Part shown: positions 9,063 to 18,321 of the stretch, piece by piece
Layout of the letters: each line of letters opens with the position of its first letter
Position numbering within the stretch: position 1 is the stretch's first letter
From: Rheinheimera mesophila
GTDB taxonomy: Bacteria > Pseudomonadota > Gammaproteobacteria > Enterobacterales > Alteromonadaceae
DNA length: 64,000 nucleotides
Reading direction: 5' to 3'
NCBI RefSeq assembly: GCF_000986865.1
Contig: NZ_LAVS01000090.1
Coordinates: 1-64,000, forward strand
Notes under the pieces: generated by a model
Database searches by the model: none
Told to the model about the DNA's origin: nothing
The model's input: the letters and a program-made list of their open reading frames with translations, nothing else
Position numbers and translations under genes: made by a program

Positions 9063-9320
9063 TTATTTTTTATGTTCCGTCAGCCAACCGTTCAGTAAAC
9101 CTATTTGTCCAAGCTTATGTGCTGCGTACATCAACCGGATCGCGTTACTGAGCAACACGCTGTCGTTCCAGTCGGTTTTTTGCTGTATTTCCTGATAACA
9201 AGCCAAAGCTTCGGGCGTTAGATAACCGCGCAGTTCTTTTTTGCCAGAACCTTTTTGCCGCTCTCTGTAACGTTGTTGCTTTTGTGCATTAGAAAGAGGT
9301 TTTTTTTCTTGTACCGTCAT
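9063..9320 (-). CDS. Small basic protein, possible ribbon-helix-helix DNA-binding protein
   Basis: An 85-residue protein with a basic N-terminus (KPLSNAQKQQRYRERQKGSG) followed by RGYLTPEALACYQEI, which resembles the short strand plus two helices of ribbon-helix-helix or replication-regulatory-like proteins. It ends with a helical hydrophobic segment. AGAAG lies upstream of the ATG. It is divergent from fabA and upstream of the PTPS-like gene on the same strand with a 78-bp gap. I cannot assign a function or a target. Confidence 0.7.
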   Translation of the reverse strand: MTVQEKKPLSNAQKQQRYRERQKGSGKKELRGYLTPEALACYQEIQQKTDWNDSVLLSNAIRLMYAAHKLGQIGLLNGWLTEHKK

Positions 9321-9384
9321 AATGCTTCTATCTTTTGCTGTTAATCTGATTTCTGAAGGTCACCTTGACTAATCGGACTTGTTT

Positions 9385-9402
9385 AGCTTACAAGTGTTCG
9401 CT
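9385..9402. promoter_or_regulatory. FabR-like operator upstream of fabA
   Basis: The sequence AGCTTACAAGTGTTCGCT is an imperfect palindrome (AGC-N2-ACA / TGT-N2-GCT) that resembles the FabR box known upstream of fabA and fabB in gammaproteobacteria. It lies just downstream of a TTGACT element at 9365-9370, about 35 bp before the fabA start, where a repressor would overlap the promoter. The assignment is by motif resemblance only. Confidence 0.5.
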
Positions 9403-9437
9403 AAAGTGACCCGGCCTTGATGATGGATCTAACATAC

Positions 9438-9950
9438 ATGACTAAGAATAGCTTTACAAAACAAGATTTAGTGGCCTGTGGCCGTGGGGAATTATTTGGC
9501 GAAGGTAACAGCCAGTTACCTGTCGATAATATGTTGATGATCGACCGTATCGTGCACATTTCAGAAGAAGGTGGCAAATACGGCAAAGGGGAAATCATCG
9601 CTGAATTTGATATTCATCCTGAGCTGTGGTTTTTTGACTGCCACTTCAAAGGTGACCCTGTAATGCCAGGGTGCTTGGGTTTAGACGCCATGTGGCAACT
9701 GGTTGGCTTTTTCCTCGGTTGGGCCGGTGGTCCGGGCAAAGGCCGTGCTTTAGGTGTGGGTGAAGTGAAATTCACTGGTCAAATCCTGCCGACAGCGAAA
9801 AAAGTCACATATCGCATTGATATGACCCGCGTGATCAAACGTAAATTATTTATGGGGATTGCCGAAGGTTCTGTCAGCGTGGATGGTCGTGAGATTTACA
9901 CAGCCAAAGAGCTGAAAGTAGGTTTGTTTCAGGACACTTCAGCCTTCTAA
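9438..9950 (+). CDS. fabA: 3-hydroxydecanoyl-ACP dehydratase/isomerase
   Basis: Dehydrates 3-hydroxydecanoyl-ACP and isomerises the trans-2 to the cis-3 double bond, starting unsaturated fatty acid synthesis. About 170 residues, near E. coli FabA (172). The active-site region [20 protein letters not shown] carries the catalytic His and Asp, and the C-terminus [12 protein letters not shown] is near-invariant. In-frame ATGs at 9420, 9423 and 9438 and a TTG at 9417 are possible starts; 9438 ([11 protein letters not shown]) best fits family length but its ribosome site is weak. Ends at a strong hairpin. Regulation by a FabR-like box is likely. Confidence 0.96.
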   Translation: MTKNSFTKQDLVACGRGELFGEGNSQLPVDNMLMIDRIVHISEEGGKYGKGEIIAEFDIHPELWFFDCHFKGDPVMPGCLGLDAMWQLVGFFLGWAGGPGKGRALGVGEVKFTGQILPTAKKVTYRIDMTRVIKRKLFMGIAEGSVSVDGREIYTAKELKVGLFQDTSAF

Positions 9951-9965
9951 GTTAAAATTCCCAGT

Positions 9966-9995
9966 AAAAACGGAGCTTCAAGCTCCGTTTTTTTA
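9966..9995. terminator. fabA terminator
   Basis: A stem ACGGAGCTT / AAGCTCCGT flanked by an A-run and followed by TTTTTTT lies directly after fabA. The flanking A-run lets it also act leftward for the AsmA gene's neighbour strand. Confidence 0.9.
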
Positions 9996-10017
9996 TGCCA
10001 TCAAAGGACGCGAAGTA

Positions 10018-11805
10018 TTACAGTCCACCGAGTTTTTCCAATAATTTATTTTTCAGTTTTTCTTTGCCACTTTCGACTTTGTCTTTTAGCTGACCTTCCA
10101 CCAAGGCTTTAGTATCTAAAGCATAGTTTGGCTTTTGCATGGTCCCGCTGATCCTAAGCGGAATTTCAATGCCTGCCAGCTCATCTCTCTCTTTTCCGCC
10201 CTGACCTTTTGACGTATTGACCAGCGCCGTACTGAGCTGATAATCCAGTTCTTCATTCAGCAAGTTGGCTGAGCCTTTGCCAGCCACGCGTAATAAAGGT
10301 GCTGCCATTTTTAAATCAGGATTCGTCAGCAGGCCATCTGTCAGGTTAAAACTGCCGGTTAAGCTGGAAAAGTCGGTTTTTTGCTCTGAATCTTCAGTAG
10401 TCTGAGTTTCATTTTTTAAGCTGGCTTTAGCATTTCTGATCATTTGCGCGATATTGACGCCATACAAAGAACCGTCTGTCACCTCAAAACTGCCAGTTGC
10501 CAGCAAGTTTTTCTTAATCTGCTCCGCTAACAAACTCTGGCCTTTGCCTTCGATGCTCAGTGTTGCAGTGCCACTTAATAAATCAATGTCAGCGCCATCG
10601 GTCAGTAGAGGCCGCAGCGCCAGGCCGGACAGTTGTTTGTTAAAGCTATAACTGACCGGCGTTTTGCGGGCATCCAGTGTGGCTTTGGCCTGCACTTTGC
10701 CCTGATATAAATCAGCGCTGGCATGTTGTATTTGCACCAGCCCCGCTTTGTTGCTCAACACCAGTTGCAGGTTTTCAGTATGCAGACCAGCAACTTTTAG
10801 CCTGTTCACCGCCAGTTTTACATCCAAATCAAACTGGCGCAGTGCGGACAAATCCGGCTCCACCTGGCGTTGCTGAGCTGTTGCACCAGCCTGCCCGGCG
10901 CTGTTTTCAGCACTGTATGAGGCGGTATCTACTTCATCCAATTGCAGATCCAGATTAATCACCGCTTGTTTGGCATAATTCACCGCTAGTTGGCCTGACC
11001 CTTTGATCTCATCTAATTGCAGCTTGTTCCATTGCCACTTCAACTGTTTTTGATCCAGAGCCAGTGTTAACTCAGTCTCTAACGAAAGCTGTTTAACCGG
11101 TACTCCGCTAAAGTCAGTCGCTAACCTGAAGTCTTTTAACTGCACGATCTGGTTAGTTTGGCTTAACTGCAATTGCGCAGAACCTGCGACATCAACTTGA
11201 GTTTGCCCGGAACGCATCACCAGTTCAAAGTCCAGTGCTGACCATTGTTCGGCTTTAAAATCTGCCAATTTGACTGATTTCAGCGTTATTTGCCGGGCAG
11301 GACTGCCCTCACTGAGCAGGTTTAATTGCAGATCACGTACCGACAGATCCTGCAGTTGCAGTTGTTGCCTGGTGGCAGGTCCGCTCTGAGTTTCGACCTT
11401 GGCTGTTGATTTATCACCGGTCAGACCGTCCATACTGGAACGGCTATCCTTACGACTGACCAGATGAACCCTCACCCCGTCTAAATGCAACTGCTGCACC
11501 TGTAGCTCGTTGTTGAACAGCGGCATCAACGCCACTGCGGCGGTAAGTTGAGACACTTCCAGCATCTGCTGTGGTGTAAATCCTTCTGGATTTGATAACT
11601 TTACGTCAGACAGGGATAGCCCAAGACCAGGGTAAACAGTCCAGCCAATATCCCCCGCGATCTCCAGCCGCCGTCCGGTTTGCTGTTCAACACTGGTGAT
11701 GATTTCTGCTTTAAAGTCATTTAAATCAAATACCACCAACAGATAAAAGACAACCACTGCGACCAGGCCCACGATAGATGCAAGCAGCCATTTCAACCAA
11801 TTCAT
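10018..11805 (-). CDS. AsmA-family protein
   Basis: A 595-residue AsmA-like protein. AsmA family members are anchored in the inner membrane, span the periplasm and are linked to lipid transfer and outer-membrane assembly. One N-terminal membrane anchor (about residues 4-24, WLKWLLASIVGLVAVVVFYL) is followed by the AsmA signature region (TGRRLEIAGDIGWTVYPGLG, about 42-61) and long beta-rich repeats ending with the AsmA C-terminal segment (FSSLTGSFNLTDGLLTNPDL). The start at 11805 has AAGGA eight bases upstream; the ORF extends to 11916 but that part is not hydrophobic-anchor-like. A 185-bp gap to ydiJ holds a GC-rich inverted repeat (11955-11960 / 11967-11972). Confidence 0.9.
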   Translation of the reverse strand: MNWLKWLLASIVGLVAVVVFYLLVVFDLNDFKAEIITSVEQQTGRRLEIAGDIGWTVYPGLGLSLSDVKLSNPEGFTPQQMLEVSQLTAAVALMPLFNNELQVQQLHLDGVRVHLVSRKDSRSSMDGLTGDKSTAKVETQSGPATRQQLQLQDLSVRDLQLNLLSEGSPARQITLKSVKLADFKAEQWSALDFELVMRSGQTQVDVAGSAQLQLSQTNQIVQLKDFRLATDFSGVPVKQLSLETELTLALDQKQLKWQWNKLQLDEIKGSGQLAVNYAKQAVINLDLQLDEVDTASYSAENSAGQAGATAQQRQVEPDLSALRQFDLDVKLAVNRLKVAGLHTENLQLVLSNKAGLVQIQHASADLYQGKVQAKATLDARKTPVSYSFNKQLSGLALRPLLTDGADIDLLSGTATLSIEGKGQSLLAEQIKKNLLATGSFEVTDGSLYGVNIAQMIRNAKASLKNETQTTEDSEQKTDFSSLTGSFNLTDGLLTNPDLKMAAPLLRVAGKGSANLLNEELDYQLSTALVNTSKGQGGKERDELAGIEIPLRISGTMQKPNYALDTKALVEGQLKDKVESGKEKLKNKLLEKLGGL

Positions 11806-11990
11806 ATCCAGCGTCCTTTGGGTGAAGTTATTAAAAAGCCAACAAATAGCATAGCCCAGCGGTATAAACCTAAGCTGAACTTGTTCATTCTTATTGACTT
11901 CTCTGTGCCAGGGCATCCAAAGGCGGTCGCCCCCTGGTGGCAGAGTGCAACCTCAGGGGCATTGCTGCCCCTCTGTGGTAAAAGAGTGGC

Positions 11991-14900
11991 CTAGAGTAAC
12001 TCTAAAAGTTGCTGTAACGGATGTTTAGGTTTCACGCCCTCAAAACGTTTCACCTGACTGCGACAGGAAAACCCGGTCACCAGCACTTGATCCGCGCCAA
12101 CGCGCTGTACTGGTTGCTGCCAGCTCATGTCGTACAGAGCTTTGCTGTTATCAAAATTCTGCGCTTCATGGCCATAAGTCCCCGCCATACCACAGCAGCC
12201 AACGGACAGCGCTTTCAGATCTAAGCCCGCTCTGGCATAAATCTGCTGCCACTGATTTTCTGTCGCTGGCAGCGCGGTTTTTTCAGTGCAGTGTGCCAGT
12301 AAACTAAAACTTTGTTTTGTTTGAATAGCAGGTAAGTCTTGTTGTACTAACCACTCGTGAAATAAAGCCACCTGATAATCACCACGCTCAGCGCCTAAGG
12401 TTTTGACATATTCATCACGGTACACCAACACCAGGGAGGCATCTAAACCAACCAATGGAGCCCCTAAAGCGGCTACCTGATTTAAAAAATCCGAGGCGGT
12501 TTTTGCCGTTTTAGCAAAATCGCGCAGGAAACCTTTGACATGCTGCGGTTTACCATTAGGCAAAAATGGCAACAACACCGGTCTGAAACCCAGTTTTTCG
12601 ATCAGTTGCAAGGCATCAGCCACCAAATCAGCTTCGTAGAAGCTGGTGAATGGATCTTGCACCAGCAGCACCAGTTTTTGTTTTTCAGCTTCAGGCAAAG
12701 CTTGCAGCGCTGTCAAATCAAAGCTGTAGTTGCCCCCGACTCTTTGTTTTAAGCTGGGTACCGATAACTGCGGTGTATCAACATAACCCACTGTGTTTTT
12801 CAGCAAGCCTGCCATCCAGTTTTGCTTAAGGAAAAAGTTGACCAGCTTGGGCATGCGCGCCAACCAGGGGGCCGAGCGTTCGATATTTCCAACCAGATAA
12901 TCTTTGGCCGGACGTAAATAACGACTGTGATAGAGCTGAATAAAACGGGCACGAAAAGAGGGTACATCCACTTTAATAGGACATTGGCCGGCACAGGCTT
13001 TACAGGCCAGACAACCTTCCATTGCCTCCATCACTTCATGGGAGAAATCATACTGGCCTTGTTTTTTCTGCCAGCTGTTTTTGATTTTGGCAACTATGCC
13101 AGAAAGCGTCTGGGATTTAGTGAGGATCTGCTGTTCTTGTGCCAGCACATCCACGCCCTGATTACTCATTAATCGCAACCATTCGCGCATTAAACCTGCA
13201 CGGCCTTTGGGGCTATGGCGTCTGTCTTTAGTGACTTTACTGGACGGACACATGGGTGAGTTTTCTTCGTAGTTAAAGCACAGGCCATTGCCGTTACAGT
13301 TGAGGCTACTGTCAAAACTCTGTTTCACCACCACCGGAATTTGCCGGTCGTAAAAGCCACGTTTAACCCCATCTACACTGACCAACTGTTCGCTGCTGTC
13401 GATCGGTGTACAAATTTTGCCGGGATTGACACGGTTGAACGGGTCAAACGCTGTTTTGATTTTACGCAGCTCGGTAAATAACGCCTCACCGAAAAACTCC
13501 GGGCCATATTCGCTGCGGTAACCTTTGCCATGCTCGCCCCACATTAGGCCGCCGTATTTAGCGGTCAGTTTCACCACCTGATCAGAAATCACGCGTAACT
13601 GTTTTTCCTGCTCCGGGTCACACATATCCAAAGCAGGCCGCACATGCAGTACACCCGCATCGACATGACCAAACATGCCATAGGCCAGACCGTGGCTATC
13701 GAGTAAAGCGCGGAATTCCATAATAAAATCAGCAAGATTTTCCGGAGGAACAGCGGTGTCTTCAGTAAAAGGAATAGGTTTTTTACTGCCTTTGGCGTTG
13801 CCCAACAAGCCCACAGCCTTTTTACGCATCGCATAAATCTGGGTGATAGCGTTGTTATCATAAGTCAGTTGATAACCAATAATACCGGACTCACCCTTTG
13901 CGACCGCCTGTTGCAGGCGCTCTTCTAACTGCTGAACCTTGTGCGCCATATCCGCTTCGTCTTCAGCATTGTATTCGACCATATTCAGGCCCAACATTGT
14001 TTTGCCGGGCACATCCTGAATAAAGTCTCTGACCTGATGCCAAATAATATCATTACGGGCCAAATCCAGTACTTTACTGTCAACAGTTTCCACCGAAGTC
14101 GCCTGAGCGGCCACCAAAAACGGCGCATTCCTAAGTGCACTTTCAAAGCTGTCGTACTTTACATTGACCAGGCATTTGTAGCGGGCTATCGGCGTGATAT
14201 TTAGTTTGGCTTCGGTGACAAAACCCAAAGAGCCTTCAGAGCCTGTGATCACCCGGGATAAGTCGAACTGAGTTAAATCCTCGTTAAATACGTGCTCTAA
14301 ATCATATCCAGTTAAAAACCGATTTAAACGCGGAAAAGTGTTTAAAATATCAGCACGAAAATCGCGACAACTGGAAAGCACCTGACGATAGACCCGGCCA
14401 ATGCTGTCCTGACGCTCTGCAATCTGCTCGGCCTGAGCGGTAGGCATGGCATGGGTATGCAGCACTGTACCATCCATCAACACTGTGTCGAGGGATAACA
14501 CATGATCACTGGTTTTGCCATACACCAAAGAGCCTTGACCTGAAGCATCTGTGTTGATCATGCCGCCTATCGTAGCGCGGTTTGAGGTGGATAAATCCGG
14601 GGAGAAGAAAAAGCCATAGGGCTTTAGAAAAGCGTTGAGCTGATCTTTAATCACACCGGCTTGAACCCGTACCCAGCGCTCTTCAACATTAATCTCGAGG
14701 ATTTCACGCATATGACGGGATAAATCAACCACGACGGCCGAGGTTAATGCCTGACCATTGGTCCCTGTACCACCGCCTCTTGGTGTGAATTTGATCCCGC
14801 TAAAACTTGAGGTCTGAGCCAAACTACAAATCAGTTGCACGTCAGCGGCGGATTTAGGCAGTAGCACCGCGGCAGGTAGCTGTTGATATACACTATTGTC

Positions 14901-15029
14901 CGTCGCTACCGCCAGACGGCTGGCATAACTGACTTCAATATCACCGGCAAAACCAGCAGCGGTTAACGCTGTGACGTAAGCCTGTACCACAGGATTGAGT
15001 GTTTCTGTCGCAGTTAACTTCGGGATCAT
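11991..15029 (-). CDS. ydiJ: FAD-linked D-2-hydroxyacid dehydrogenase with Fe-S domain
   Basis: A 1012-residue YdiJ orthologue, nearly the same length as the E. coli protein and closely similar along its whole length by recall. The N-terminal FAD_binding_4 domain has TPRGGGTGTNGQALTS and STSNRATIGGMINTDASGQG. A central FAD-oxidase C-terminal domain follows, then an Fe-S region with CLACKACAGQCPIKVDV, and a C-terminal CCG domain with SVGCCGMAGTYGHE. E. coli YdiJ oxidises D-2-hydroxyglutarate. The start at 15029 (MIPKLTATE) matches the family N-terminus; the ORF's GTG at 15038 is less likely. It is a single gene, transcribed leftward. Confidence 0.95.
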   Translation of the reverse strand: MIPKLTATETLNPVVQAYVTALTAAGFAGDIEVSYASRLAVATDNSVYQQLPAAVLLPKSAADVQLICSLAQTSSFSGIKFTPRGGGTGTNGQALTSAVVVDLSRHMREILEINVEERWVRVQAGVIKDQLNAFLKPYGFFFSPDLSTSNRATIGGMINTDASGQGSLVYGKTSDHVLSLDTVLMDGTVLHTHAMPTAQAEQIAERQDSIGRVYRQVLSSCRDFRADILNTFPRLNRFLTGYDLEHVFNEDLTQFDLSRVITGSEGSLGFVTEAKLNITPIARYKCLVNVKYDSFESALRNAPFLVAAQATSVETVDSKVLDLARNDIIWHQVRDFIQDVPGKTMLGLNMVEYNAEDEADMAHKVQQLEERLQQAVAKGESGIIGYQLTYDNNAITQIYAMRKKAVGLLGNAKGSKKPIPFTEDTAVPPENLADFIMEFRALLDSHGLAYGMFGHVDAGVLHVRPALDMCDPEQEKQLRVISDQVVKLTAKYGGLMWGEHGKGYRSEYGPEFFGEALFTELRKIKTAFDPFNRVNPGKICTPIDSSEQLVSVDGVKRGFYDRQIPVVVKQSFDSSLNCNGNGLCFNYEENSPMCPSSKVTKDRRHSPKGRAGLMREWLRLMSNQGVDVLAQEQQILTKSQTLSGIVAKIKNSWQKKQGQYDFSHEVMEAMEGCLACKACAGQCPIKVDVPSFRARFIQLYHSRYLRPAKDYLVGNIERSAPWLARMPKLVNFFLKQNWMAGLLKNTVGYVDTPQLSVPSLKQRVGGNYSFDLTALQALPEAEKQKLVLLVQDPFTSFYEADLVADALQLIEKLGFRPVLLPFLPNGKPQHVKGFLRDFAKTAKTASDFLNQVAALGAPLVGLDASLVLVYRDEYVKTLGAERGDYQVALFHEWLVQQDLPAIQTKQSFSLLAHCTEKTALPATENQWQQIYARAGLDLKALSVGCCGMAGTYGHEAQNFDNSKALYDMSWQQPVQRVGADQVLVTGFSCRSQVKRFEGVKPKHPLQQLLELL

Positions 15030-15160
15030 AAGAGGCACCAGATTTAGAACTGCGCCGAGTATACCAAAGCATGGGATAGATGGTCAGGGCAGCGGAAAAA
15101 AATTACAGCTCTCCCAATGCCCTGCTTTATTTCCAGCAGTCAGACCAACAAACACAAAGC

Positions 15161-15457
15161 TCAGTTGTCACTACTGCGTTCCAACACCTCGCCTTCAATT
15201 ACCCGGCCAGAATTTTGTGATGACTGCTGTTGCGCCTGGTGAAAAAACGATTTGCCTTGCTTACGCAATTGATGTCTTTTGTATAAAAATACCGGGATCA
15301 GTAACCAGCTCAACATCAGCACAAAAAGTAACACCCCCATTGCAAACACCAGCATGATACCTGCCACCAGCCAGAGCAGGACACGGCTGAGGAAGCTACC
15401 CTGCTGTTTCTGGCGGAATAACGCCTGCCATTGTTGGGCTTGCTGTTGATAATTCAT
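15161..15457 (-). CDS. Small membrane protein of unknown function
   Basis: A 98-residue protein with a Gln-rich N-terminus, one long hydrophobic stretch of about 34 residues (24-57, LSRVLLWLVAGIMLVFAMGV onward) that may form one or two helices, and a basic/polar C-terminal tail containing KRHQLRKQGKSFFHQAQQQS. GAGAG lies six bases before the ATG. The gene sits between ydiJ (same strand, downstream) and glgP's terminator. I do not recognise a family. Confidence 0.75.
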   Translation of the reverse strand: MNYQQQAQQWQALFRQKQQGSFLSRVLLWLVAGIMLVFAMGVLLFVLMLSWLLIPVFLYKRHQLRKQGKSFFHQAQQQSSQNSGRVIEGEVLERSSDN

Positions 15458-15607
15458 TGATTGCTCTCTTTAAAACGCCTGTGTATTGGCTCTGTAAATT
15501 TAATGGGGATGCTTACTGCCATTCCCAATACGTGCTAGGACTGCAAATTGTAACAAATAGTTCAGCTCATGCGGCTTTAAACCCGGTTGCGTGAGCCTTC
15601 AGTCAAA

Positions 15608-15636
15608 AGACAAAGCCCACCGAAGTGGGCTTTGTG
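15608..15636 (-). terminator. glgP terminator
   Basis: A perfect 10-bp stem CAAAGCCCAC / GTGGGCTTTG with a CGAA loop lies 35 bp past the glgP stop. In the minus direction it continues into TCTTTTGAC. Confidence 0.8.
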
Positions 15637-15670
15637 ATCGACAGCGAACTGAGCCATTAAGCAGTGGCAG

Positions 15671-18166
15671 TTACTGCTGACTGATTTTACAGGCGTCCAA
15701 TTTCCAGACTCGTTCTACATAGTCTTCGATAGAACGATCGGACGTAAACTTGCCCATCAGTGCGGTGTTTAGGATAGCCTTTTTCGCCCAGCCCGCCTGA
15801 TCCCGATACCAGGTATCGACTTTTTCGTGCGCTTTCACGTACGACTGGAAATCGGCCAGCACTAAATACGGATCACCACCTTCGAGCAAGCTGCGTTTAA
15901 TCGCAGATAATTCACCCGGTTTACCTGGCGTGAAGTAATCTGTTTCCAGCCAATCCAGAATGGCTTTGATTTCAGCATCCTGATAGTAATAGTCCCAGCT
16001 ATGGTAGCCTTTAGCCTGCAGAGCTTTGACTTCGTCTACTGTTAAACCAAAGATAGAAATATTATCCGGCCCTACTTCTTCAGCAATTTCAATATTGGCA
16101 CCGTCCAGCGTGCCGACAGTGACTGCGCCGTTGAGCGCCAGTTTCATATTCCCTGTACCTGATGCTTCTTTGCCTGCAGTAGAGATCTGCTCTGACACAT
16201 CCGCGGCCGGGATCATTTTCTCCGCCAGCGTGACACGGTAGTTTGGCATAAAGACCACTTTCAGGCGGTTTTTCACCCGCTTGTCGTTGTTGATCTTCTC
16301 GGCCACTTTGTTGATGGCATAAATAATTTCTTTGGCCAACTTGTACCCCGGAGCCGCCTTCGCGCCAAACAGGAAGACGCGAGGCACCATATCATAATCC
16401 GGGTTTTGCAGAATACGACGGTACAACGCCAGAATATGCAACAGATTCAGATGCTGACGTTTGTACTCATGCAAACGCTTGATTTGAATATCAAAAATGG
16501 CATGAGGGTCGATGCTGATATTGGTCAGTTTCTTCACCACTGTCGCCAAATCTGCTTTGTTTTGCTGTTTGATCGCCATAAAGGCATCCTGAATGGCAGG
16601 ATCATCCGCAAAAGCGGCAAATTTGCTCAGTTGTTTTAGATCCCGTGGCCACTCATCGCCAATGGTTTCGTCCAGTAATTTAGCTAAACGTGGGTTACAG
16701 GCTTTTAACCAGCGACGTGGCGTCACACCGTTAGTGACGTTGGTAAATTTATCCGGCCACAGCGCGACCATCTCCGGGAACAGATCAGACTTCACCAGCT
16801 CAGAGTGAATTTCTGCTACACCGTTCACGCGGAACGAACCGACCACAGACAAATGCCCCATCCGAACCATAGGCTCATGGCCTTCTTCGATAATAGAAAG
16901 TTTACGTTTTTTCTCATTATCGCCAGGCCACAATACATCGACCTGCTCTACCAGGAAACGACGGTTAATTTCGTAAATGATCTCTAAATGCCGTGGTAAA
17001 ACTTTCTCGAATAAACGTACGGACCATTTTTCCAGTGCTTCTGGCAACAGAGTGTGGTTGGTATAGGCAAATACGTGCTGACAAATATTCCAGGCGTCAT
17101 CCCAGCTCATTTCAGCCCGGTCCACCAGAATACGCATCAGTTCAGGAATAGCCACAGCCGGGTGCGTGTCATTCAGTTGAATGGCGACCTGATCAGCAAA
17201 CTTACTCCAGTCATCACCATTGGCACGTTTGTAACGGCGGATAATGTCTTTGAGCGAGCATGAACAGAAGAAATACTGCTGAATTAAACGTAATTCTTTA
17301 CCTGCATCTGTTTCATCGTTTGGATACAGTACTTTAGAGATCGTTTCAGCTTCGATGTTCTGACGCGCCGCATCAATGTAACCACCTGAGTTAAACACGT
17401 CCCAGTTAAAGAAGTCACTGGCGCGGCTCTCCCACAGACGTAATACGTTGACAGAGCTGCCCTGATAACCGACCACAGGAATATCCCAAGGCACACCTTT
17501 GATAATGCGACCTGGGTGCCAGACCTTTTTCATTTTACCTTGCAGGTCATAGGTAGTTTCTACGTAACCATAGACAGAAATTTCCTGAATCGACTCAGGG
17601 CGGCAAATCTCCCACGGATTGCCATATTCACGCCAACTGTCCGGCCGTTCAATTTGACGGCCATCTGAGAATTCTTGCTTAAACAACCCATGCTCGTAAT
17701 GAATACCATAGCCTATAGCCGGGTAATTCAACGTGGCCATAGAGTCGATAAAACAGGCAGCCAAACGGCCTAAACCACCGTTACCCAGCGCCATGTCTTC
17801 TTCCTGATCTTCCAGATCAGCGATATTTAAGCCAAGCTGTGCCAGTGCATCTTTTGCCGCATCGTAGACGCCCAGATTGTGCAGGTTATTACTGAACAAA
17901 CGGCCCATTAAGTACTCAAGACTGAAGTAATGCACGGCACGGGTATTTTGCTGGTAGTGCGTACGCTGGGTGTTACGTAAGCCATCGTAGACATACTCAT
18001 TCACTGCAGCACAGGTCGCACGCCACCAGGCCTGCGGGCTGGCTTTATTGACATCTGTACCAAGGCTGCCGTGTAAATGTTTAATGATGCTGTTTTTCAA
18101 TTCTTCCGTATTCGGAAGTGCTGCAATAGCCACAGAAGCTTTTGCTTTTGAAGTCGATTTTTTCAT
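15671..18166 (-). CDS. glgP: Glycogen phosphorylase
   Basis: Releases glucose-1-phosphate from glycogen or maltodextrin by phosphorolysis. 831 residues, typical for the PLP-dependent GT35 family. Visible features are [53 protein letters not shown] and the PLP-lysine motif [15 protein letters not shown] (about residues 665-680). The start is the ATG at 18166 with GGGA seven bases upstream; the ORF extends to a TTG at 18172 that I do not favour. Between it and pgm lie a promoter, two HexR-like palindromes and pgm's terminator, so it is likely transcribed separately from pgm. Confidence 0.96.
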   Translation of the reverse strand: MKKSTSKAKASVAIAALPNTEELKNSIIKHLHGSLGTDVNKASPQAWWRATCAAVNEYVYDGLRNTQRTHYQQNTRAVHYFSLEYLMGRLFSNNLHNLGVYDAAKDALAQLGLNIADLEDQEEDMALGNGGLGRLAACFIDSMATLNYPAIGYGIHYEHGLFKQEFSDGRQIERPDSWREYGNPWEICRPESIQEISVYGYVETTYDLQGKMKKVWHPGRIIKGVPWDIPVVGYQGSSVNVLRLWESRASDFFNWDVFNSGGYIDAARQNIEAETISKVLYPNDETDAGKELRLIQQYFFCSCSLKDIIRRYKRANGDDWSKFADQVAIQLNDTHPAVAIPELMRILVDRAEMSWDDAWNICQHVFAYTNHTLLPEALEKWSVRLFEKVLPRHLEIIYEINRRFLVEQVDVLWPGDNEKKRKLSIIEEGHEPMVRMGHLSVVGSFRVNGVAEIHSELVKSDLFPEMVALWPDKFTNVTNGVTPRRWLKACNPRLAKLLDETIGDEWPRDLKQLSKFAAFADDPAIQDAFMAIKQQNKADLATVVKKLTNISIDPHAIFDIQIKRLHEYKRQHLNLLHILALYRRILQNPDYDMVPRVFLFGAKAAPGYKLAKEIIYAINKVAEKINNDKRVKNRLKVVFMPNYRVTLAEKMIPAADVSEQISTAGKEASGTGNMKLALNGAVTVGTLDGANIEIAEEVGPDNISIFGLTVDEVKALQAKGYHSWDYYYQDAEIKAILDWLETDYFTPGKPGELSAIKRSLLEGGDPYLVLADFQSYVKAHEKVDTWYRDQAGWAKKAILNTALMGKFTSDRSIEDYVERVWKLDACKISQQ

Positions 18167-18217
18167 TGCCAAATCCCGGTTTTTTTCGCGGTAACCCGCT
18201 TTTTTTTATAACTGTAG

Positions 18218-18234
18218 TTGTAGAAAAATTACAA
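18218..18234. promoter_or_regulatory. HexR-like palindrome upstream of glgP
   Basis: TTGTAGAAAAATTACAA resembles the HexR box (TTGTAAT, 3-bp centre, ATTACAA): the right half matches fully and the left half 5 of 7. It overlaps the predicted -10 of glgP, a repressor-like position, about 52 bp upstream of the start codon. HexR controls central carbon genes in many gammaproteobacteria. Confidence 0.5.
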
Positions 18235-18254
18235 AAATGGCGGGCAATAGTCAA
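18226..18254 (-). promoter_or_regulatory. Candidate sigma-70 promoter of glgP
   Basis: On the minus strand TTGACT (18249-18254) is followed, after 17 bp, by TAATTT (18226-18231). The -35 is good and the -10 weak. It lies between pgm's terminator and glgP. Confidence 0.4.
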
Positions 18255-18270
18255 GAATTAGCAAAAATAA

Positions 18271-18310
18271 AGCCTGTTACCGTAATTTTATTACAATACG
18301 GTAACAGGCT
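18271..18310 (-). terminator. pgm terminator with HexR-like core
   Basis: A perfect 14-bp inverted repeat (AGCCTGTTACCGTA / TACGGTAACAGGCT) with a 12-base loop lies 12 bp past the pgm stop, and in the minus direction is followed by TTTATTTTT, as in a rho-independent terminator. Its centre (18280-18296) also reads TTGTAATAAAATTACGG on the minus strand, 12 of 14 HexR-consensus positions. It may terminate transcription, bind HexR, or both. Confidence 0.7.
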
Positions 18311-18321
18311 GTTTCTCGGGG

